From: an uncultured Chloroflexota bacterium
GTDB taxonomy: Bacteria > Chloroflexota > Anaerolineae > Aggregatilineales > Phototrophicaceae
Direction of reading: 5' to 3'
Length of the DNA: 10,349 bases
NCBI GenBank assembly: GCA_937927665.1
Contig: CALBRY010000296.1
Location: 1 to 10,349, forward strand
Shown: positions 5,780 to 10,349 of the stretch, piece after piece
Layout: each line of letters begins with the position of its first letter
How positions within the stretch are numbered: the first letter of the stretch is position 1
Translations under genes and position numbers: made by a program
The notes under the pieces: model-generated
What the model was told of the DNA's origin: nothing
Databases searched by the model: none
The model's input: only the letters and a program-made list of their open reading frames with translations

Positions 5780-6991
5780 GTGATACATCCTTCTACCACA
5801 AGCCGCTACCGTTGGTACATTTTGATTCTTTCCGGACTCACCGGCGCGCTGATCGTCGCCGTGCCGAGCATGTGTTTATCAGTTCTGTTTGAAGAAATCG
5901 CCCGTGACTTACAGCTAGATGTCGTGCAGATCGGCATCGTCTGGGGGATTGGCGCGCTTCCGGGCGTGATCACCGTGCTGCTCGGCGGCGTGATCAGTGA
6001 CCGTTTCGGTCCGCGTCCGATTCTGATCCTGCTGTGCATCGTGATCGGCATCGCAGGGGCGATGCGCGGACTCGCAGAAGATTTTACCGGATTAATCGCG
6101 GTGATTTTCCTGTTCGGCTTTTTCTCTCCGTTGATCACAACCAGCGTCCTGAAAACTGTCGGGATGTGGTTCTCGCGTGAACAACTCCCGATTGCAACCG
6201 GTGTGATTTCGATGTCGATGGCGCTCGGTTTCATGATCAGTTCGCTGATCAGCGCGACCGTGCTTTCGCCGCTTTTGGGCGGCTGGCGGAATGTGCTGTT
6301 TTTGTACGGCGGTATCTCGATCCTGCTTGCGATCCCGTGGTATTTCAGCCGTCCATTCCCCATCGTTCATGTGAGCACCACTACGCCACCATCGTCGATC
6401 CGTGACAACCTGATCCATGTTATGCGTCTTCCGCAAATCTGGCTGCTCGGTTGGGCGCTGCTCGGCTTCAACGGCTGTGTGCAGGGTGCGCTCGGTTATC
6501 TGCCGCTGTATCTACGCGGACTCGGATGGGCGCCGGAGACTGCGGATGGTGCATCCTCGCTCTTTCATCTGGTCAGCTTGTTGTTCGTTATCCCGATTGC
6601 GTTCGGATCGGTGCGGCTCGGCTCACGGCGCATGATCCTGACCACCACGATGATCTTCATGGCGGCGGGCGTGAGTCTGCTGTCTGTCGCAAGCGGTGCT
6701 GTCGTGTTTGTGGCGTTGATCTTGGCGGGAACTGTCCGCGATGGCTTTATGGCGATTTTCTTTACAACGCTGCCCGATATTGAAGGTATCACTGCGGCGC
6801 GCGTAGGAACAGCGATGGGGGTTGTGCTGGCGTGCTCCGCCGTGGGTAACTTGATCGCGCCGCCAATCGGCAACAGTCTTTCGATCACTGCGCCGGGTTT
6901 ACCATTCTTATTCTGGGCAGGATTAGCGCTCGCGGGGATTCTCGGTTTGTATACCCTGAAGGAGCGAAAAGTCGTACTCGCGGCGGGTTAG
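5780..6991 (+). CDS. Major facilitator superfamily (MFS) transporter
   Basis: A 403-residue, 12-helix inner-membrane secondary transporter, the usual length for the superfamily. Hydrophobic segments run at about 12-32, 50-70, 79-97, 103-125, 137-160, 170-190, 220-240, 258-280, 285-305, 306-330, 343-365 and 373-393. The MFS loop 2-3 motif A is clear at 69-79 (GGVISDRFGPR); the matching loop 8-9 copy is degenerate (GSVRLGSRRMI, 276-286). A polar, Pro-rich central loop (about 191-216) separates the halves. The start is GTG: no ATG, GTG or TTG lies further upstream in this open frame, and the ribosome site is weak (AGG 12 nt away). Transported substrate and direction cannot be inferred; nothing next to it in the same direction suggests a pathway. 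It is divergent from the HHH/UvrA-like run, so drug efflux is a tempting but unsupported idea. Confidence 0.9.
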   Translation: MIHPSTTSRYRWYILILSGLTGALIVAVPSMCLSVLFEEIARDLQLDVVQIGIVWGIGALPGVITVLLGGVISDRFGPRPILILLCIVIGIAGAMRGLAEDFTGLIAVIFLFGFFSPLITTSVLKTVGMWFSREQLPIATGVISMSMALGFMISSLISATVLSPLLGGWRNVLFLYGGISILLAIPWYFSRPFPIVHVSTTTPPSSIRDNLIHVMRLPQIWLLGWALLGFNGCVQGALGYLPLYLRGLGWAPETADGASSLFHLVSLLFVIPIAFGSVRLGSRRMILTTTMIFMAAGVSLLSVASGAVVFVALILAGTVRDGFMAIFFTTLPDIEGITAARVGTAMGVVLACSAVGNLIAPPIGNSLSITAPGLPFLFWAGLALAGILGLYTLKERKVVLAAG

Positions 6992-6996
6992 CAGAA

Positions 6997-7041
6997 AGAA
7001 CGCAGAGAAGGGGGTTTTTTACTCCGCGCTCTCTGCGTTCT
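6997..7041. terminator. Long-loop hairpin between convergent MFS and triple-domain genes
   Basis: AGAACGCAGAGA (6997-7008) pairs perfectly with TCTCTGCGTTCT (7030-7041), a 12-bp stem enclosing a 21-nt loop with GGGGGTTTTTT. It starts 6 nt after the MFS stop and ends 29 nt from the opposing stop. The T-run lies in the loop rather than after the stem, so it is not a canonical terminator. The AACGCAGAG arm belongs to the same sequence style as the repeat at 10283-10314. Confidence 0.45.
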
Positions 7042-7070
7042 CTGTGGTTCAAAAGAATTGTGCTAGTCGA

Positions 7071-8630
7071 TTATTCGCCTGCGGCGGGAACGAGTGTAAT
7101 ATCGTCCACGTAGTACACGCCGGGGTAGAACATGGCGAACTGAATCTTGTCGAGCTGCGTCAGGTCGAGATCAACATAGACCGACAGATTCACGCACATC
7201 TGCACCCATTCGTTGGTGACCGTCTTGGGATTGTCTCCTGCGCCAACATGATCCGTCCACACTTCTTGATCGATCAGGCGACCGTCAAACAGACGCACGC
7301 CAACCGTGTTATCTGCCAAGCCGTTGTTGAGTGCGGTCGTGTCATAAATCCAGAAGCAGATCGCCTCGTAGCCGCTGGCATCAACTGGGTGTTCGGTCGG
7401 GAATGCACCGAATGCGTGCCATTCACCCGTTTCGCCCGCCGCCATCAATGAGCCTTCGCCGCTGTACGCCACATCACCGATGCTCACCGGCGCTTGGAAG
7501 TTCTCGTAAATCAGTTCCGCTGCGCCTTCGCCTTCGAAGTCCTGAATAACCGTGCCTTCACGGACGGCGGGACCATACGTGCCGAGCGCGATATCATCAA
7601 CGTAATATGTGCCGGGGTGGAACATGGCGAACTGAATCTTGTCGAGCTGCGTCAGGTCGAGATCAACGTAGACAGACAGATTCACGCACATCTGTACCCA
7701 TTCGTTGGTGACAGACTTGGGATTGTCCCCTGCGCCAACATGATCCGTCCACACTTCTTGATCGATCAGGCGACCGTCGAACAGACGCACGCCGACGGTG
7801 TTATCCGCCAAGCCGTCGTTGAGGGCAGTCGTATCGTAGAACGAGAAGCACAGGACATCATAACCGCTGGCATCGACCGGACCTTCTGCCGGGAACGCAC
7901 CGAATGCGTGCCATTCACCCTCGGCGCTTGCCGCCATCAGGGAGGCTGCGCCGCTCACTGCGACATCGCCAATGCTCACATCTGCCTGGAAGTTCGAGTA
8001 AACCTGATCCGCCGCGCCTTCACCTTCAAAGTCCTGAATGACGGTCAGTGTTAGCACGCCCAAGTCAGCGGGTTCTTCGGTCGGAACCGCTTCTGGTTCA
8101 CCGCTTTCCGCCTGCGCGACGATGTTATCGAAGTAGTACACGCCCGCCGCGAACATGGCGAATTCAACCTTCGTCAAGGCGGTGAGATCGAGATCGGTGA
8201 AGGTGCTGAGGTTCAAGCACATCGTCACCCATTCATTCGCAACCGTGCGCGGATTTGTGCCAACGCCTTCATGATCTGTCCAACGCTCGACGCTCGTCCC
8301 TGCTTCGTCGAAGAACTTGACGCCGACTGTGTTATCGCCGACCGTCGTATCGTTCATATCGAAGCAGATTTCGCCGTATGCGCTGACATCCACTGGCGCG
8401 CCGCTGAACGATGCGCCGACCGTATGCCACTCGCCCTCACTGCTGGTACTGGCGAGCGCGCCGTCTTCAACCGTTGCCACTGCCTGATAAATATCTTCGA
8501 GCGTAACTTCACCCTCAAAATCTTGCAGGACGAGCGGTTCGACGACATCTTGTGCGACGGCGACCGCTCCCACGAGGCTGAACAGCAGAATCAACGATGC
8601 GAAACGAAACAGCGATCCTTTGAAGAACAT
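7071..8630 (-). CDS. Secreted protein with three tandem beta-rich (CBM-like) domains
   Basis: A 519-residue secreted protein. Residues 1-26 are a signal peptide (MFFKGSLFRF, then a Leu/Ile/Val core, likely cleavage at AVA/QD). Three homologous domains follow: about 34-172, 196-349 and 360-514. Each starts (V/L)xQDFEGE, has a GEWHxxGA segment, a (V/L)(I/L)CF strand followed by a DTT element, DNTVGV(R/K)(L/F)FD, WTDHxGxGxNP, NEWVxMC(L/V)NLS and ends YY(V/F)D(D/N)I. This strand pattern resembles galactose-binding-like jelly-roll or CBM domains, so carbohydrate binding is likely but unproven. Each domain has exactly two cysteines (89/138, 261/315, 425/479). A Pro/Glu-rich linker (175-189) follows domain 1. 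The frame extends upstream to 8732, but the Met at 8630 opens a proper signal peptide and avoids overlap with the GH30 gene; its AAAGG is 12 nt away, rather far. No catalytic domain is evident. It follows the GH30 gene by 52 bp and probably shares its transcript. Confidence 0.8.
   Translation of the reverse strand: MFFKGSLFRFASLILLFSLVGAVAVAQDVVEPLVLQDFEGEVTLEDIYQAVATVEDGALASTSSEGEWHTVGASFSGAPVDVSAYGEICFDMNDTTVGDNTVGVKFFDEAGTSVERWTDHEGVGTNPRTVANEWVTMCLNLSTFTDLDLTALTKVEFAMFAAGVYYFDNIVAQAESGEPEAVPTEEPADLGVLTLTVIQDFEGEGAADQVYSNFQADVSIGDVAVSGAASLMAASAEGEWHAFGAFPAEGPVDASGYDVLCFSFYDTTALNDGLADNTVGVRLFDGRLIDQEVWTDHVGAGDNPKSVTNEWVQMCVNLSVYVDLDLTQLDKIQFAMFHPGTYYVDDIALGTYGPAVREGTVIQDFEGEGAAELIYENFQAPVSIGDVAYSGEGSLMAAGETGEWHAFGAFPTEHPVDASGYEAICFWIYDTTALNNGLADNTVGVRLFDGRLIDQEVWTDHVGAGDNPKTVTNEWVQMCVNLSVYVDLDLTQLDKIQFAMFYPGVYYVDDITLVPAAGE
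7089..7553 (-). repeat. Domain copy 3 of the triple-repeat protein
   Basis: Third copy of the roughly 155-residue domain, offset exactly 492 bp (164 codons) from copy 2 and nearly identical to it in DNA. Identical runs include 7128-7175 against 7620-7667 (48 nt) and 7237-7286 against 7729-7778 (50 nt). This indicates recent duplication or gene conversion. Confidence 0.85.
7584..8045 (-). repeat. Domain copy 2 of the triple-repeat protein
   Basis: Second copy, the near-identical partner of copy 3. The most different stretch is the N-terminal part of the domain, while the DNTVGV to YYVDDI half is almost unchanged in protein. Confidence 0.85.
8115..8531 (-). repeat. Domain copy 1 (diverged) of the triple-repeat protein
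   Basis: First and most diverged copy, about 139 residues. It lacks the ALNDGLA insertion found after DTT in the other two, which shortens the Cys-Cys spacing from 54 to 49. It has FDEAGTSVERWTDH where the others have FDGRLIDQEVWTDH. It is older than the copy 2/3 duplication. Confidence 0.75.
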
Positions 8631-8682
8631 GTTTGCTAGCAACCTTTCGTACTTAAGCTGGACGAAACACTCTAATTCTGGT

Positions 8683-10140
8683 TTAACGGGAGGCGTCCGC
8701 GCCGTTCCATTTGAACGTGACGACCGCCCCACCGGGCAAACTGTATTCGAAGTGCTGCCCCTGCCAGTTCACCGCGAACGTGCTATCAACGACGGAGTGA
8801 ACGAGCAGCACAAGACTCCCATCAGGGTTGAGAAACGCGACATTTTCCGGCTGTCCCCAGAAAAGCTCGGTCGAGTCGATGCGGTGCGCGCCCGGATCAA
8901 CAAAGCGGCTGACATGACCGAGAATGTAGTATTCTTCGTTGTAGGTGATCGTTCCCGCCTCGGTATCGACCTCGACCACGCCCCGGCAGTTTCCACAGCC
9001 GCCGTTTTGCGGTCCGTCATTTTGATCCAGCACCAGATTCCACAGCATTACGCTGTTTCCCCAGTGGCGGAAATTGCCGATCACGAGATTTCGGATATTC
9101 CAGCTCAGGTTATTGGCGAATCCTTCTGCCCAAGCGCCACCCGAACATTCGGTGAACCAGATCGATTTATCGGGGAAAATCGTGTGAACCGCTGACTGCA
9201 CGCGGACATCTCCGCCGTAGCAGTGGAACGCGATACCATCGACAAACGCCGCCGCTTCGGGGTCGCTCAAGACGGTGAGCGGGTAATCGTACAGATCCCA
9301 GTTGTGATCGAAGATTACGAGGCGGGTAGAGAGATTGGCATCACGCATGGCGGGACCGAGATGATCGCGCACAAACTCCGCTTGCGCTTCCGGTGAAATG
9401 AGCATGGTCGGGTAGCCATCGCTGGAGTGCATCGGCTCGTTTTGGGGAGTGAGCGAATCGATGGAGATGCCCAATTCACCATATGTGCGAATCCAACGCA
9501 CCAGATAAGCGGCGAAGGCTGGGTAGAACTCCGGCACAAGGGTGCCTCCGTGCAACCGATCGGTATTTTTCATCCATCCGGGGGCACTCCATGGAGATCC
9601 CATAAAACGGAGCTGCGGATTCAATTCCTGTGCCATTCGTAATGCAGGAATAATATACGCTTCGTCGTAGTTGATGGAGAAGTGTTCGAGTTGGGGATCG
9701 GTTTCACCACGCGGCATATCATCGTAGGTTTGATCAACGACGGAAAAATCGGATGCGCCGATTGGGATACGCACATAGCTTAAGCCGATACCGTCGCCCT
9801 CGCGGGTGAATAGATCGCGCATCACCTCGTCACGCTGGCGACTGCTCATCACGCGCATCAGATTCCACGCGGAGGAGTCGGTCATCGCCGCCCCGAAGCC
9901 TTCCATGACTTGGTACAGTATCGACGAGTCGATTGTGATGGTGGCGCGGACATTGGCGGACGGGTCGCCCGACTGGAAAACGAGATCGGGTTCGCGGTGA
10001 AGGAGGAGCGATTGATCGGGAAGAGTCAGCCACACTTCGGCGCTGAGAGGAGAAGTTTGGGCATCAGGCACGAGCAACCTATCAGAATTCATGCTCATTA
10101 CAAGCAGCGGCACAAACAGCAACATCAGGATTCGAGTCAT
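8683..10140 (-). CDS. Secreted GH30 beta-glycosidase (glucosylceramidase / beta-1,6-glucanase type)
   Basis: Hydrolyses beta-glycosidic bonds outside the cytoplasm, with retention. The 485 residues comprise a signal peptide (1-18, one Arg then an ILMLLFVPLLVM core), a (beta/alpha)8 barrel (about 75-405) and the C-terminal beta-sandwich domain that GH30 enzymes pack against it (about 410-480, ending VTFKW). Diagnostic stretches are GFGAAMTDSSAWNL (81-94), SYVRIPIGASDFS (121-133), GSPWSAPGWMK (181-191), the acid/base Glu235 in TPQNEP, and the nucleophile Glu331 in WFTECSGG. GGCGNCRGVV (380-389) is also typical of bacterial members. Both catalytic glutamates are present, so it should be active. 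Glucosylceramide, beta-1,6-glucan and beta-xylosides or beta-fucosides are family substrates; a bacterial secreted enzyme of this layout most often points to glucan, but this is inference. The ribosome site is weak (AAGAA). It is first in a two-gene unit with the triple-domain secreted protein. Confidence 0.93.
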   Translation of the reverse strand: MTRILMLLFVPLLVMSMNSDRLLVPDAQTSPLSAEVWLTLPDQSLLLHREPDLVFQSGDPSANVRATITIDSSILYQVMEGFGAAMTDSSAWNLMRVMSSRQRDEVMRDLFTREGDGIGLSYVRIPIGASDFSVVDQTYDDMPRGETDPQLEHFSINYDEAYIIPALRMAQELNPQLRFMGSPWSAPGWMKNTDRLHGGTLVPEFYPAFAAYLVRWIRTYGELGISIDSLTPQNEPMHSSDGYPTMLISPEAQAEFVRDHLGPAMRDANLSTRLVIFDHNWDLYDYPLTVLSDPEAAAFVDGIAFHCYGGDVRVQSAVHTIFPDKSIWFTECSGGAWAEGFANNLSWNIRNLVIGNFRHWGNSVMLWNLVLDQNDGPQNGGCGNCRGVVEVDTEAGTITYNEEYYILGHVSRFVDPGAHRIDSTELFWGQPENVAFLNPDGSLVLLVHSVVDSTFAVNWQGQHFEYSLPGGAVVTFKWNGADASR

Positions 10141-10158
10141 TAGTCAGTTTCTTTTTTA

Positions 10159-10188
10159 GGAAAGCGCGCTGAGGTCGGCACCCTTTCC
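10159..10188 (-). promoter_or_regulatory. Leader hairpin ahead of the GH30 start
   Basis: On the minus strand, GGAAAG (10188-10183) pairs with CTTTCC (10164-10159), and after one G.G mismatch GTGC pairs with GCGC (one wobble), giving a roughly 10-bp stem with an 8-nt loop. It ends 18 nt before the ATG. It is followed by TAAAAAAG rather than a T-run, so it is not an intrinsic terminator. A translational or stability role is possible. Confidence 0.35.
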
Positions 10189-10220
10189 ATCAGCACTTAT
10201 TTTTAGTCGTATTTTAACCC

Positions 10221-10249
10221 ACTGTACCTCTGTATAAAGGCTCTGTCAA
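10221..10249 (-). promoter_or_regulatory. Promoter for the GH30 / triple-domain operon
   Basis: Read on the minus strand: a perfect TTGACA (10244-10249), a 17-bp spacer and TACAGT (-10, 4 of 6, 10221-10226). The start near 10214 gives a leader of about 74 nt. A second A/T-rich box (TTAAAAT, near 10210-10217) could serve as an alternative -10. Confidence 0.5.
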
Positions 10250-10282
10250 GTGGAGGGGGGAGGAGAAGAGGAAGGACGTTAA

Positions 10283-10314
10283 CGCAAAGGCGCAAAGGCG
10301 CAGAGACGCAAAGA
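10283..10314. repeat. 8-bp-period tandem repeat (CGCAAAGG-like, four units)
   Basis: Four consecutive octamers: CGCAAAGG (10283-10290), CGCAAAGG (10291-10298), CGCAGAGA (10299-10306) and CGCAAAGA (10307-10314). They directly follow CGTTAAC (10277-10283), and a second CGTTAAC closes the window at 10343-10349, 66 bp on. This looks like a dispersed repeat family common in some Chloroflexota and cyanobacterial genomes; the array may continue beyond the window. Confidence 0.6.
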
Positions 10315-10349
10315 GGACGGGGGGGATGGATAGAGAGAAGGGCGTTAAC

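Larger units (their letters stand above)
10141..10349. other. Non-coding: GH30 leader, promoter and tandem-repeat region
   Basis: This stretch has no gene. On the minus strand it holds the roughly 74-nt GH30 leader with a hairpin (10159-10188) and a promoter (10221-10249). Beyond that is a purine-rich tract (10251-10275) and a short tandem repeat (10283-10314) between two CGTTAAC copies. Confidence 0.6.

Noticed and set aside
6997..7041. Canonical rho-independent terminator
   Set aside because: The stem is good but the T-run sits in a 21-nt loop, not after the stem on either strand. It is kept only as a possible terminator or repeat.
7089..8045. 492-bp direct repeat as an insertion sequence or CRISPR-like array
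   Set aside because: The repeat is in frame, covers one protein domain, has no terminal inverted repeats and has no spacer structure.
7044..8054. Two plus-strand frames (7044-7451 and 7494-8054) encoding similar proteins, seemingly a paralogous pair
   Set aside because: Their similarity arises because they are antisense to the duplicated domains 2 and 3. The minus-strand reading has the signal peptide and domain logic.
8631..8732. Longer N-terminus (34 extra residues) for the triple-domain protein
   Set aside because: It would overlap the GH30 coding end and bury the signal peptide behind a polar, non-secretory segment. The Met at 8630 is the better start.
8620..9195. Plus-strand frame of 191 codons opposite the GH30 gene
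   Set aside because: The minus strand encodes an unmistakable GH30 enzyme with both catalytic glutamates; the plus frame has no family features.
10283..10314. CRISPR array
   Set aside because: The units are 8 bp and contiguous with no unique spacers, and no cas gene is present.

Overview
This is a roughly 57% GC bacterial window with ordinary single-domain genes, short intergenic gaps and several palindromic or G/C-rich dispersed repeats in the gaps. The repeat style (ACCCCT/AGGGGT elements, AACGCARAG-type repeats), the DUF2277 protein, the short UvrA-like ATPase and the secreted GH30 enzyme would fit a Chloroflexota (Anaerolineae-like) genome. That assignment is inference from style only; no rRNA or marker gene is present. 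I recognise no CRISPR array, tRNA, transposase, phage gene or toxin-antitoxin pair.

Layout. (1) 1-265: a non-coding, palindrome-rich leader ending in a perfect TATAAT box. (2) 266-2682, plus strand: a compact three-gene run with gaps of about 30 nt: a GT1/UGT-type glycosyltransferase, a transaldolase/fructose-6-phosphate-aldolase-like protein and a VOC-fold (glyoxalase/dioxygenase-like) protein. (3) 2688-2711: a 10-bp-stem hairpin between convergent genes. (4) 5626-2721, minus strand: a three-gene run of a small helix-hairpin-helix protein, a DUF2277 protein and a 766-residue UvrA-like twin ABC ATPase that lacks the UvrB-binding region. (5) 5668-5737: back-to-back divergent promoters. (6) 5780-6991, plus strand: an MFS transporter followed by a hairpin. 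(7) 10140-7071, minus strand: a secreted GH30 beta-glycosidase followed by a secreted protein built from three copies of a beta-rich, probably jelly-roll domain. (8) 10141-10349: the GH30 leader and promoter, then an 8-bp-period tandem repeat running to the window end.

How the genes work together. The GH30 enzyme and the triple-domain protein are the clearest functional unit: both carry signal peptides, they are co-directional and 52 bp apart, so the second may bind the substrate of the first or tether it to surfaces. The HHH/DUF2277/UvrA-like run looks like a nucleic-acid-related cluster, but no joint function is established. The glycosyltransferase/aldolase/VOC run looks like small-molecule metabolism with unknown substrates. 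Nothing here is a clearly new system. The best leads are the triple-repeat secreted protein with one Cys pair per repeat, the DUF2277/UvrA-like gene neighbourhood, and the aldolase with an altered N-terminal active-site residue.
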